The notes under the pieces were generated by a model, which saw nothing but the letters and a program-made list of their open reading frames with translations, was not told the origin of the DNA and did not search any database. A stretch of 64,000 nucleotides of DNA from Fictibacillus nanhaiensis (GTDB lineage: Bacteria > Bacillota > Bacilli > Bacillales > Fictibacillaceae), in NCBI GenBank assembly GCA_017052515.1, contig JAFHKR010000039.1, positions 1,240,001 to 1,304,000 of the forward strand, written 5' to 3'. Made by a program: the position numbers and the translations under genes. Shown one piece after another: positions 25,079 through 33,641 of this stretch. How positions within the stretch are numbered: the first letter of the stretch is position 1; each line of letters opens with the position of its first letter.

Positions 25079-25732
25079 GTGATTAAATACCTGGTTTCCC
25101 TATTTAAGAGTGGCACTAAAACACCTAGTACTGGATCTCTTCATCTCTATCAACAAAATCAATCTGAGTTGCAAAAAATAATAAATACCCCTTATCCAAG
25201 AGGTCAGGCGATAGGTTATGTATTCTTCGTACAGGATCACCAAACTGGTAATTTCCAGATTGGAAAGACCACACAATTAGATAAACGAAACAATAGGTTC
25301 ACTGTTAACTTACCTTTCAAAAATGAGCTGATTTATCTTGTAAAGTCAGGCAACCATCATCAAACAGAAGCTGCTTTTCATGATTACTTCACTAACAAAC
25401 GGGTACATGGAGAATGGTATACCCTTAGTTCAGAGGATCTTACATGGTTAAGAACCGGAAATTATTCAAGATTCATTGAGGATACAATTAACCATAAAGG
25501 AATAATTAAAGAAGCAATTGACTCACGTAGAGTTCCCCTTACGCCGAAGCAAGAAGAATACGCGAAATCTCTTATACATAAGTTAGAGCATTATGAAATG
25601 GTATCTGATGAAATAGAATTATCTAAAAAAGACCTGGATCGACTCATTATGTACTTTAAGTTCAAAAATAAAGGAACGATTGTAAATATGGTTAAGGAAG
25701 GGATATTGAAGGAGAAAAGCTATATGAAGTAA
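25079..25732 (+). CDS. GIY-YIG nuclease (T5orf172/MUG113-like)
   Basis: A 217-residue protein. IGYVFFVQDHQTGNFQIGKT is the GIY-YIG core in its T5orf172 variant, followed by AAFHDYFTNKRVHGEWYTL with the catalytic Glu region. A helical C-terminal domain of about 90 residues ends in MVKEGILKEKSYMK. GTG 25079 follows GGAG at 8 bases; the upstream in-frame ATG 25037 lacks a ribosome binding site. It is divergent from the NERD helicase across a 163-base gap. Proteins of this type occur in phages and defence islands. Confidence 0.8.
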   Translation: MIKYLVSLFKSGTKTPSTGSLHLYQQNQSELQKIINTPYPRGQAIGYVFFVQDHQTGNFQIGKTTQLDKRNNRFTVNLPFKNELIYLVKSGNHHQTEAAFHDYFTNKRVHGEWYTLSSEDLTWLRTGNYSRFIEDTINHKGIIKEAIDSRRVPLTPKQEEYAKSLIHKLEHYEMVSDEIELSKKDLDRLIMYFKFKNKGTIVNMVKEGILKEKSYMK

Positions 25733-25734
25733 AC

Positions 25735-25755
25735 AAGCTGCCTTTTGGGCAGCTT
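25735..25755 (+). terminator. Terminator of the GIY-YIG gene
   Basis: AAGCTGCC (25735-25742) pairs with GGCAGCTT (25748-25755), followed by a T-rich tract. It sits two bases after the stop. Confidence 0.85.
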
Positions 25756-25762
25756 TATTTTT

Positions 25763-26596
25763 TTATAACACTACTTTATTATGAATAGACACTTCAACTC
25801 GATTTAACCATTCTATTATGTGTTGGTTTAATAATTCTGGTTGCTCAATCTGCAAATTATGCCCCGCAACATCCAACACCGAAAACGTAGCCCTCGGATA
25901 CATATCAAGTATGTCAAATACATCTTTATAACCCGTAACATGGTCCTGCCTACCTGTTATAAACACACAAGGTTTCTCAAACAATTCCTGGTCGATCGAA
26001 AACGTATACCCATATGCTCCTGAGATCTTCTCTAGAAACGCTAAATCAGCGATTTCCAATCCAACGACCACTTCCTCCCTGTACCTTTTCCACGTGTATT
26101 CATTTAACTTCACATGAATGCCTTTGAAATCTTCTCTTTCTTCTTCTGTTAGTGTAGCTAGGAATTCATAATCAACCTCGATATTCGTTTGTTCTGGCAA
26201 TGTTCGTTCACTGTGGTTGGGTAGGATCATCGGACAGATGAATGCTGCACCTAGTACTCGCTCTGGAATTTTTGCGATAATGCCTCTTATGATATACCCA
26301 CCGTATGATTGACCAGCTAGTAAGAAGGATTGGTCTGGTAATAACGTATCGATGAACTGAATAACCGACTCTAGCATTTCATCCGAGTTTTGAATGGATC
26401 CATAGTCTTTCGTCTGCCCCATTCCTGGCAGGTCGATATATATGCGTCTGTAACCTTCCCTCTCTTGAAAGATCGGTTCCATGCAGCCTTTCATCAGGCG
26501 GTGATCAGGTGAGAACCCGTGAATCATCACGATCGGTGTTCCACTTCCGTATTCTTCATAATAGATGCTTGCTTTCTGTACTTGGCAATACGACAT
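25763..26596 (-). CDS. Alpha/beta-fold hydrolase
   Basis: A 277-residue hydrolase: GTPIVMIHGFSPDH (oxyanion HG), LLAGQSYGGYIIRGI (nucleophile Ser), ITGRQDHVTGYKD (acid) and DVAGHNLQIEQP (His). This complete triad fits proline-iminopeptidase/esterase-like enzymes, cytosolic. ATG follows GGAGTG. Isolated gene; substrate unknown. Confidence 0.88.
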   Translation of the reverse strand: MSYCQVQKASIYYEEYGSGTPIVMIHGFSPDHRLMKGCMEPIFQEREGYRRIYIDLPGMGQTKDYGSIQNSDEMLESVIQFIDTLLPDQSFLLAGQSYGGYIIRGIIAKIPERVLGAAFICPMILPNHSERTLPEQTNIEVDYEFLATLTEEEREDFKGIHVKLNEYTWKRYREEVVVGLEIADLAFLEKISGAYGYTFSIDQELFEKPCVFITGRQDHVTGYKDVFDILDMYPRATFSVLDVAGHNLQIEQPELLNQHIIEWLNRVEVSIHNKVVL

Positions 26597-26725
26597 ATTT
26601 CAACACTCCTTCTCTATAAAGGGGGTTCTCTGTCATTGAAGAAATTCCTTCTATTTCGGATATAAACGAATATCATAACGGTGTTGTGTTAAAATGGAAA
26701 AAGAAAATGACGGGAAGGGCTATCT

Positions 26726-26880
26726 CTGAAGAACTATTTGATTCGATTGTTATTTGGAGTATTGACTGGCTTTGTTACGTATGGAATTCTAGAATTGTTT
26801 GATTTAAATAACGGTGAAAGTTCAACCTAATCATCATTCTCTTAGGAATAGCTGGTGGATGGTTTGGATTGGACCTCTAA
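26726..26880 (+). pseudogene. Frameshifted paralog of the next small membrane protein
   Basis: From CTG 26726, after AAGGG, one frame reads LKNYLIRLLFGVLTGFVTYG then stops at TAA 26828. The neighbouring frame resumes as NLIIILLGIAGGWFGLDL to TAA 26880. Together they mirror the intact gene at 26923 (LKAYFIRLAFSIMSMVIIYG ... FIILPLGLAGGYGALYV). A single indel near 26820 explains the break. It looks like a decayed tandem duplicate. Confidence 0.55.
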
Positions 26881-26922
26881 GAAACATAAAATGTAAGTAA
26901 GAATCGAAGGAGCGTTTTTCTA

Positions 26923-27117
26923 TTGAAAGCCTATTTTATCCGGTTAGCGTTTAGCATCATGTCGATGGTCATCATTTATGGGATATTCTTTTTATTAGGA
27001 TGGCACACGAAGAACTTTGCACCTTTCATCATCCTGCCACTCGGTTTAGCAGGTGGTTACGGTGCACTATATGTGTATAAAATGATTCAAGAAGCAAAAG
27101 CGAAGGAACAACTGTAA
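26923..27117 (+). CDS. Two-pass small membrane protein
   Basis: A 64-residue protein with hydrophobic segments LAFSIMSMVIIYGIFFLLGW and FAPFIILPLGLAGGYGALYV and a charged tail. TTG 26923 follows GAAGGAG. A frameshifted copy lies just upstream. Function is unknown. Confidence 0.7.
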   Translation: MKAYFIRLAFSIMSMVIIYGIFFLLGWHTKNFAPFIILPLGLAGGYGALYVYKMIQEAKAKEQL

Positions 27118-27123
27118 AGAAAT

Positions 27124-27162
27124 AGGACAGGTGTGAAGTCATCGTCACTTCTAACCTGTCCT
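27124..27162. terminator. Bidirectional intrinsic terminator
   Basis: AGGACAGGT (27124-27132) pairs with ACCTGTCCT (27154-27162), followed by TTTT on the plus strand. It lies between the convergent small membrane gene and the feo operon end. Confidence 0.8.
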
Positions 27163-27168
27163 TTTCTA

Positions 27169-27315
27169 TTAAGAAACGGAATCGCATTTCGTTTCACAGT
27201 TTTTTGCGAGTGAGCAAGCAGCACATTTGCCTTGCTTGCTTTTTTTGATGTGACGAAAAACGGCCCAGCCTGCATATCCAAATATAAGAGCCCCGGAGAC
27301 AATATTGAAGATCAT
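27169..27315 (-). CDS. FeoB-associated Cys-rich membrane protein
   Basis: A 48-residue protein: one membrane helix (MIFNIVSGALIFGYAGWAVF), a basic linker, then CAACSLAKNCETKCDS with four Cys. This is the small Cys-rich partner typically encoded after feoB in Firmicutes; it probably handles Fe2+ at the inner face of the transporter. ATG 27315 has GGGAGGA at 8 bases. It lies 21 bases after feoB. Confidence 0.85.
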   Translation of the reverse strand: MIFNIVSGALIFGYAGWAVFRHIKKSKQGKCAACSLAKNCETKCDSVS

Positions 27316-27336
27316 AAGTTCGTCCTCCCTCTCTTG

Positions 27337-29340
27337 TTAGTATCCTAAAAGTTTCCCGCCTTGATAGATGACGAGTGATAATACGTACGCGATCACGAGT
27401 GCATACACGACAGAGAACCATGTCCATTTTACAGATCCCGCTTCTTTTCGAATCGTCGCAACCGTCGCTAGACACGGCACATACAACAACACGAATACCA
27501 TGAAGCTGAACGCGGATAGCGCAGAGAACTCATTAGACAGTAATCCTTGTAACGAGTCAGCGTTCGGCACGTGGTAGATAATATTCATCGCAGAAACGAC
27601 GACTTCTTTAGCAAGGAATCCTGTGATAAGAGATGCCCCTGCTTGCCATGTACCGAATCCGAGTGGTGCTAAGATCGGCGCTAACACGTTTCCGATCATA
27701 GCAAGGAAACTGTCATCCATCGGTACATCGAATCCTGCTGGTCCTGAATAAGACAATAACCAAATCAAGACTGATCCACCAAAGATAAACGTTCCTGCTT
27801 TTTTGATGAAACCTTTTCCTTTGTCCCACGTACTACGTAGTAACGCCTTTCCTTGAGGCATGCGGTACGGCGGCAATTCCACAATGAACATCGAGAACTC
27901 TCCTTTTAAGATCGTAGAAGAGAAGATTTTCGCGAGTGTGAGTGCCACGACAATTCCGAGTACATAGAGTGAGAACACGACAAGTGCTTGATATTTCGCA
28001 AAGAACGCGCCAACGAAGAGCGCGTATACCGGAAGTCTTGCGGAACAAGACATGAGCGGTGTTAAGAGAATGGTTAACATGCGTTCTCTTGGCGTTTCGA
28101 TCGTTCTCGCTGCCATGACGCCTGGTACGTTACAGCCGAATCCGATGATCATCGGAATAAACGCTTTTCCGTTCAGACCGACCATCTCCATCGTACGGTC
28201 CATCACGAGTGCCGCGCGAGCCATGTAGCCAGAGTCTTCTAAGAACGAGATTAATAGAAACAGAATAAAGATCTGCGGTACGAACACAAGAACGCCGCCG
28301 ACTCCAGCAACAATTCCGTCAAGCACAACCGCTTTAATAAAATCAGATGCGCCGGCTGTGTTCAGACCGTTCGTGAGCCATGTCGTAAGTGACCCTGAAA
28401 TGAATCCATCCAAAATGTCCGATAAAGGAATGCCTAGCCAATCGAACGTGAGCTTGAACATCAAGAACATCGTGGCTAGAAAGATCGGAATCCCTAGAAA
28501 CGGATGCGTCGCAATCTTATCAATTTTGTCTGTAAGTGACTTGTTCTCTGACTCTTCTGTCACAACAGATGATTGTATCAACTCTTCTATGAACGCTTTA
28601 CGCACCGAGTAAATCCACTTCGATGTGTTCGATGCTGCTGTTTCGTCTGCAATTTGCTCGTTTGTCGCTTGAATGATGGAATCGATTCCTGCACCATCTC
28701 CAAGAGATCTGATATATTTTCTTACTTCCGCATTTCCCTCTAACAGCTGAATCGCTGTCCATCGCTTCGGAATAGAAAGGTTTGCTGGAAGTAGATGTAT
28801 GATTTGATTGATGCTCTCTTCAATGATTGGTCCGTACTTCAACGTGAATGATGCATCCACTTTTAAATCATCGGTTAGTAAATCATTAATGGTCGCTGTT
28901 CCTTTACCAGAACGTGCGATGACCGGAACGACCGGTACCCCCAATTTTTCTGATAGCAGCTGTTCATTGATTGTAATACCACGGCGCTTTGCAACGTCTG
29001 TCATGTTCAGTCCGATAATAACCGGCTTCTCGAACTCTAACAGTTGAAGTGTGAGCAACAGGTTACGCTCAATCTGTGACGCGTCCACGATATTAATCAT
29101 GCCATCAAACGTTTCAGTCACAAAGAAATTAGAAACGACCGCTTCATCTTTTGATAACGGGCTCAGTGAATACACACCCGGCAGATCGATCAGATTCCCT
29201 TTTTTGTTCTTGATGATTCCTACCTTCTTCTCAACGGTTACACCGCTCCAGTTCCCCACATACTGATAAGTCCCTGTCAGGTTGTTGAAAAGTGAAGTCT
29301 TTCCTGTATTCGGATTACCGATTAAAGCAATGTTTAGCAT
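27337..29340 (-). CDS. feoB: Ferrous iron transporter FeoB
   Basis: A 667-residue inner-membrane Fe2+ transporter. The N-terminal G domain has GNPNTGKT (residues 8-15), DLPGVYSL and GLNMTD. A helical spacer follows, then two Gate regions in the membrane part (GGVLVFVPQIFILFLLISFL, CNVPGVMAARTI, CSARLPVYALF). Length is normal for Firmicutes. It overlaps the feoA stop by a few bases. The operon is feoA-feoB-Cys-rich protein, preceded by a Fur-type box at 29630. Confidence 0.97.
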   Translation of the reverse strand: MLNIALIGNPNTGKTSLFNNLTGTYQYVGNWSGVTVEKKVGIIKNKKGNLIDLPGVYSLSPLSKDEAVVSNFFVTETFDGMINIVDASQIERNLLLTLQLLEFEKPVIIGLNMTDVAKRRGITINEQLLSEKLGVPVVPVIARSGKGTATINDLLTDDLKVDASFTLKYGPIIEESINQIIHLLPANLSIPKRWTAIQLLEGNAEVRKYIRSLGDGAGIDSIIQATNEQIADETAASNTSKWIYSVRKAFIEELIQSSVVTEESENKSLTDKIDKIATHPFLGIPIFLATMFLMFKLTFDWLGIPLSDILDGFISGSLTTWLTNGLNTAGASDFIKAVVLDGIVAGVGGVLVFVPQIFILFLLISFLEDSGYMARAALVMDRTMEMVGLNGKAFIPMIIGFGCNVPGVMAARTIETPRERMLTILLTPLMSCSARLPVYALFVGAFFAKYQALVVFSLYVLGIVVALTLAKIFSSTILKGEFSMFIVELPPYRMPQGKALLRSTWDKGKGFIKKAGTFIFGGSVLIWLLSYSGPAGFDVPMDDSFLAMIGNVLAPILAPLGFGTWQAGASLITGFLAKEVVVSAMNIIYHVPNADSLQGLLSNEFSALSAFSFMVFVLLYVPCLATVATIRKEAGSVKWTWFSVVYALVIAYVLSLVIYQGGKLLGY

Positions 29341-29564
29341 TTTTTCTCAACCTTTATGTAAGATGCGTCTTGTAGTCTGATTCCTAGTGATTGGCCGCAG
29401 TTCTCAACCATGCATGGCCCTTTGAATGGAAGTTTGCATTGCAAGCATACTTGCGAACCTTCCGAGATGCCTAAGTCCAATAAGCGTCTTCTTACGCTTT
29501 CGTTTACTAATGATAAATCAATGATCGTCGCTCTTTCGCCTTTATTTAACTGAGTTAATAACAT
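29334..29564 (-). CDS. feoA: Ferrous iron transport protein FeoA
   Basis: A 76-residue SH3-like cytosolic protein (LLTQLNKGERATIIDL, RRRLLDLGISEGSQV, ENCGQSLGIRLQDAS) that binds and modulates FeoB. Its end overlaps the feoB start by 7 bases. A Cys-x2-Cys (CLQCKL) in the loop is unusual but tolerated in the family. First gene of the iron uptake operon. Confidence 0.93.
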   Translation of the reverse strand: MLLTQLNKGERATIIDLSLVNESVRRRLLDLGISEGSQVCLQCKLPFKGPCMVENCGQSLGIRLQDASYIKVEKKC

Positions 29565-29629
29565 TGTTGTATCCCCCTATGGATCATAAGCATCTTTCTC
29601 ACTATCATCCTAACATATCTAAAAGAGAA

Positions 29630-29644
29630 TGATAACCACTATCA
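29630..29644. promoter_or_regulatory. Fur box upstream of feoA
   Basis: TGATAACCACTATCA matches the 7-1-7 Fur consensus TGATAATnATTATCA at all but two informative positions. It lies 66 bases upstream of the feoA start, overlapping the likely -35 region (TTGATA on the minus strand). Iron repression of feo is expected. Confidence 0.75.
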
Positions 29645-29715
29645 ATTAAGTTTATTTTACAAGATTAACTATAAAGTTGCTATAGTTTTTTTCATACATA
29701 ATTCAACACAGAAAA

Positions 29716-29736
29716 AGCGCTGCAAGATGCAGCGCT
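29716..29736 (-). terminator. Terminator of the gene at 29771
   Basis: AGCGCTGC (29716-29723) pairs with GCAGCGCT (29729-29736); an A run just before gives a T run on the minus strand. Confidence 0.85.
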
Positions 29737-29770
29737 AAACAAGTAAATTGAATAATTAAAGAAACTTAAT

Positions 29771-29995
29771 TTATAGAACAAATAATACAATACAAACGAT
29801 TATTCCTAAAAATGCAGAAATGATCTTAATCCACCATTTCTCTTTAACGATTAAGAAAATTATAGAAACTGTTATAATAAAAATCCATTTTGAAATTCGT
29901 TCGTTGAAGTCAAAATAATCGGGTAGAACGATCGTTGATACAAAGAGCATGAATGATACGACGAAAGAATACAAAATAATTCGTATAGATAACAA
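29771..29995 (-). CDS. Small membrane protein with about three helices
   Basis: A 74-residue protein with hydrophobic segments at residues 4-24, 36-52 and 55-74, separated by DYFDFNER and KEKWW. It has its own terminator. No family recognised. Confidence 0.6.
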   Translation of the reverse strand: MLSIRIILYSFVVSFMLFVSTIVLPDYFDFNERISKWIFIITVSIIFLIVKEKWWIKIISAFLGIIVCIVLFVL

Positions 29996-30073
29996 GTGAT
30001 TACAACCTCTATTCCTATTGTTTCAGTAGTTGTATTCTCGAATCATCCTAAACAATCCTGCTCTTCGACATAT

Positions 30074-30877
30074 TTACTTCTGGCAGTTCGGACAATAAAA
30101 CGACTTATGTGAAGAATGATCCACTCTCTCAATCGTCCCTCCACATCTCGGACAGTTCTCACCTTCTCGCTCATAAACATATGTATTCTCGTTATACTTC
30201 CCTGTCTGCTTATCACCTTCATACATCGGAAAATCCATATACCCACCAAATTGTACGGCTCTTGAAAGAACAGGTTTGAAGCTATCATACAAATGGTTTT
30301 TCTCCTCATCAGAAAGGTCGCTCGCTTTTCGTAACGGATGTAACCTCGCTTGAAAGCATATTTCATCAGAATAACAGTTTCCGATTCCAGCAATAAAGGA
30401 TTGATCGACTAATAATGGTTTGAGTGCCCCTTTTTTCCGTTTTAATCTATTTATGAACTCATCCCGCTGCAATTCAAATGGTTCTGGACCAAGATCGCTG
30501 AGCTTTTCATCTAGTTCTGATTGACTCAGTAGATGTAGATATCCGAGTCGAAGACCAATAAAATTCAGTTGCAGCTCTCCAAACGACAAAATAATTTGTT
30601 TGGTTCGATCTGGACTGTTTTTTGAAGTTCCAAGAAACATCAGTCCTCCAAGCATCAAATGAAGCAATAGATACTGTCCTGAACTTAGCTCAAAGATCAG
30701 ATGTTTTGCTCTTCTTTTAACGAAGGTGATATTTGATCCTTTTATCGCATCAATAAAGGTTTGAACCCCTGTGTTGAGAGACTTCTCTTTGTTGATCTCT
30801 ACATGCGTAATCGGCTTATTTAAGATATTATGATTTAAAAACTCACGATACGTTTCCATCTCCGGTAACTCAGGCAA
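30074..30877 (-). CDS. Fpg/Nei family DNA glycosylase
   Basis: A 267-residue base-excision repair enzyme. TTG 30877 is the true start: it makes the product begin M-PELPEMETY, placing the catalytic N-terminal Pro and Glu right after Met, with GAAGGAG 9 bases before it. The H2TH region carries GIGNCYSDEICFQAR and a C-terminal zinc finger C-x2-C-x16-C-x2-C (CPRCGG ... CPNCQK) completes the family layout. It excises oxidised bases and nicks abasic sites. The housekeeping mutM usually sits near polA, so this is likely a paralog. Confidence 0.93.
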   Translation of the reverse strand: MPELPEMETYREFLNHNILNKPITHVEINKEKSLNTGVQTFIDAIKGSNITFVKRRAKHLIFELSSGQYLLLHLMLGGLMFLGTSKNSPDRTKQIILSFGELQLNFIGLRLGYLHLLSQSELDEKLSDLGPEPFELQRDEFINRLKRKKGALKPLLVDQSFIAGIGNCYSDEICFQARLHPLRKASDLSDEEKNHLYDSFKPVLSRAVQFGGYMDFPMYEGDKQTGKYNENTYVYEREGENCPRCGGTIERVDHSSHKSFYCPNCQK

Positions 30878-31130
30878 TGGTTCCAACTCCTTCAATTCTG
30901 GTCTCTCTTGTTAGTATTGAATGGGTTGGATAAATTATGTAAATAAAAATAGCTTATCAATATGACTAACGTGTTTTCTTTTGGAGTACTTAGAGAATCG
31001 CATATAAATTAACAAACGAAAAAGCACTGCAAATCGCAGTTATTGATTGCAATTGCACAAAGCTTTATTCCGTAATCGCACCCGATTTTTGAATAGACCG
31101 TCTTAGAGCCAAAAATACGCAAAAAAAGCT

Positions 31131-31165
31131 GGCTCAAATTTGATGTCTATCAAATCAATTGAGCC
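31131..31165 (-). terminator. Terminator of the X-Pro dipeptidyl-peptidase gene
   Basis: GGCTCAA (31131-31137) pairs with TTGAGCC (31159-31165) around TTTGAT/ATCAAA, with seven A at 31121-31127 giving a strong T run on the minus strand. Confidence 0.85.
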
Positions 31166-31181
31166 CGCTAGTTATTTTCTT

Positions 31182-32975
31182 TTAAAACGCACCTTCTCCA
31201 CCCACGATTGGCAGAATCACATTGCTTTTTTTAGGATCCATCGTGATGATGGTTCCTGCTTTTGGTCTTATGGAATAATCGTAATCGCTGGAGATAAGCA
31301 CGATGCCGAGCTTGTGTCCACTCTCAAATACGTAATCGTCTGGCTGCATCGTCCAAGTGAAGGTGTACTCTTTTCCTGGAGTGAGCGATTTGGATCGTAA
31401 ATCGGACTTCAGATTTTGTGGGTCAGTCCAGCCTCTCGTTACGATTTTCGCCTGATTATCTGGGCCGTAATCAACGAGAAGTGCTGTCAGGTTGGCCACT
31501 GGCTTACTTAAGGACGCCCGGATGCTGACTTCTGGTGTTCCGCTCATGCGCAGCGGTTTTTTCAGTTCACCCGTTACATAGGCAAGTCTGTTTTCGTTTT
31601 GTTCAGATGGATTCACCACAAGGCTTTCCGCCTTTTTCATTGCATCATCGACAATGGTCTGCGTTTCTTTTTTTCCTTCATAACGGTCGAGACTGATTGT
31701 TCCCCCCCTTTGCCCCGAGTTCAGATGCAGCTTCGTGTCCAATGCATCAGTTGCCGGCCAGTTTGATTCGGTGTGCCATGTTCGGTCTTCCCGCTGGATA
31801 TCTACCACCGGCTGTTCCATGACATCATTTTCAATATTGTACAGCCAATGATCAAACCATTTATTGAGGGTCTCGAGCCAAACGTCTCTTCTGAAACCAT
31901 ACGGACTGGAATGACCGCCCTGGTGTAGCCAGAGTTTTCTTGGCACATCCTTTTTACCGAGAACCTCCCACCACTGAGCAAATTGCTGTGTTTTTACATT
32001 CCAGTCGTTGAGTCCATGCACCATCAGGACACTTGCTTCGACTTTATCGGCATTTTTCGTATAGTCACGCGCTTCCCAGAAGGCATTATAATCTCCGTTT
32101 TCACGGTCCTGCCCGTCTGTTAGCTCTTCAATGACAGGGGCGCACACTTCCGGATTTTCTCTTGTTAAAATGGCCTCGGCCATGTTGTCTGTGTCTTCCC
32201 CCTGATAACCGCCGGGAGCCGTAACTGCCCCGTTGCTGCGGTAATAATCATACCAACTGGAGATCGCGGAAATTGGCACAATCGTCTTCAGTCCTTCCAC
32301 GCCAGTACCGGCAACCGCATTCGGTAATGTTCCGTTGTAAGAAACCCCTACCATACCAACGTTCCCCGTTGTCCAATCTGCTTTGATCTCGTTTCCTTGT
32401 GCATCATACGCCTTTGTTCTTCCGTTCAGCCAGTCAATAACCGCCTTCGTCCCAAGGATTTCCCGGTAATCTCCCGTTGTCGGGCAGCCGGTAGAATCGC
32501 CTGTCCCAATACTTTCAGCTAAAACTACAGCGTAGCCCCGTGGAACAAAATAATTATCATAATATCCCGGCAGGTCTGCTGCTTTCGGTGACTGTACTTG
32601 AGTGCTTTTCCCTTTTCCTTTGACCGTATTCAACTCATGATCCACATCATAAACGGGAACGTTTTTTATTCCCGAGCGATAAGGACTCATTTCATAGATG
32701 ACAGGTACTTTCAAGCCTTCTTCCGTTTCCTTTGGCCGGATGATATCGGCATGCACTCGGTCCAGCTTGCCGTCAGCATCACTATCAAGCGGCACCTCAA
32801 CATAGACAGTCTCAGTAATCGCTTCTCCTAATGAATAGACAGGCTGGGTCATGCCATTTTTGACCAAGATGTTCTGAAAGTTGTTTTCCTCCGCCGTTAT
32901 GGGTAATGGACCTGCACCCAGCAGCAAAGAAACGGTAAGAACTGAGCTTACGAGCAAACTGCGCTTTGTCTTCAA
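31182..32975 (-). CDS. Secreted Xaa-Pro dipeptidyl-peptidase (S15/CocE family)
   Basis: A 597-residue alpha/beta hydrolase of peptidase family S15. TTG 32975 follows GGAGGCG and gives a signal peptide (MKTKRSLLVSSVLTVSLLLG, cleavage after ITA). Nucleophile Ser is in VGVSYNGTLPNA, Asp in MVHGLNDWNVKT, His in HQGGHSSPYG, and a C-terminal jelly-roll (CocE/NonD) domain follows. It would release N-terminal X-Pro dipeptides outside the cell. The gene is visibly GC-richer than its surroundings, suggesting recent acquisition. Own terminator; no obvious partner. Confidence 0.9.
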   Translation of the reverse strand: MKTKRSLLVSSVLTVSLLLGAGPLPITAEENNFQNILVKNGMTQPVYSLGEAITETVYVEVPLDSDADGKLDRVHADIIRPKETEEGLKVPVIYEMSPYRSGIKNVPVYDVDHELNTVKGKGKSTQVQSPKAADLPGYYDNYFVPRGYAVVLAESIGTGDSTGCPTTGDYREILGTKAVIDWLNGRTKAYDAQGNEIKADWTTGNVGMVGVSYNGTLPNAVAGTGVEGLKTIVPISAISSWYDYYRSNGAVTAPGGYQGEDTDNMAEAILTRENPEVCAPVIEELTDGQDRENGDYNAFWEARDYTKNADKVEASVLMVHGLNDWNVKTQQFAQWWEVLGKKDVPRKLWLHQGGHSSPYGFRRDVWLETLNKWFDHWLYNIENDVMEQPVVDIQREDRTWHTESNWPATDALDTKLHLNSGQRGGTISLDRYEGKKETQTIVDDAMKKAESLVVNPSEQNENRLAYVTGELKKPLRMSGTPEVSIRASLSKPVANLTALLVDYGPDNQAKIVTRGWTDPQNLKSDLRSKSLTPGKEYTFTWTMQPDDYVFESGHKLGIVLISSDYDYSIRPKAGTIITMDPKKSNVILPIVGGEGAF

Positions 32976-33189
32976 TTGCCATTCGCCTCCATGATTATAA
33001 AAGTTCACTGCTTCACTACCTGTCTATTATTCTATGAAAAATTTGTATGACCCTTCCGAATGTAATAAGACACAACCAAAGTAATGGTTTATATTTCCAC
33101 AAAAAGCGATGGATAGGTACATAGCCCTTCTTAAAAAACTTAAGATGTCTTTATAGATGTCTTTACATCTGGTTATTCTCCTGTGAAAT

Positions 33190-33384
33190 TAGATTGGGTT
33201 TTGATTATTGGGGTGATTTTTTTTAATTCTGCAGAATGGAAGTGGGGGCTTTTAACCTTTGGGGCTGGCATCAGGTATCTGGGGTATAGTTGTATCCTCC
33301 TTTCTTTTCATCGTTGTTAGTTTCATGACTTCGGTACCTGAGAAAAAAGCCAATGAATTCCTGACCTATTTAATACAGAATTAA
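33190..33384 (+). pseudogene. C-terminal remnant of a multi-pass transporter
   Basis: Two frames, shifted near 33260, read DWVLIIGVIFFNSAEWKWG and then GIWGIVVSSFLFIVVSFMTS followed by VPEKKANEFLTYLIQN and TAA. The hydrophobic segment plus hydrophilic end resembles the C-terminus of a sodium:solute symporter. No start or upstream domain remains. Assignment to that family is tentative. Confidence 0.4.
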
Positions 33385-33415
33385 GGAAATTCAGAACATC
33401 AAAAGAGATGTAAAT

Positions 33416-33574
33416 AGAGGCTGGGACAAAACCCGACCTCTGTAATAAAGTAATATCTTCGCTTATTCCACAATCCTGCTCGTTTGTGGAATAACCCATT
33501 ATAGGAATGTTCAATAAGTTCCATAAAAAAGTGCACTTCTCCTTCTTGAAGAAATGCACCCTATTCTTGAACAA
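33416..33574. repeat. Dispersed intergenic repeat with terminator hairpin
   Basis: AGAGGCTGGGACAAAACCC at about 33416 starts a block whose second half (CAATCCTGCTCGTTTGT, TTCAATAAGTTCCATAAAAA, then the GTGCA hairpin 33531-33559) recurs in similar form at 325-394. Partial copies occur at 34025 and 48560, and the hairpin alone at 9084. The hairpin has its T run on the minus strand and can terminate the VOC gene. Confidence 0.55.
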
Positions 33575-33641
33575 ACATTGATTAACTAAAGCACGAGAAG
33601 TTTCATTCTGTTCACGCTCGTTTTATTCTTTTGTCTGGTCC

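Noticed and set aside
27194-27475. Frames antisense or out of frame across the feoB end
   Set aside because: The strand and frame of feoB and the Cys-rich FeoB partner explain this region fully.
33323-33574. 83-codon minus-strand frame
   Set aside because: It lies across the dispersed repeat and the transporter remnant; no start signal and low-complexity content.
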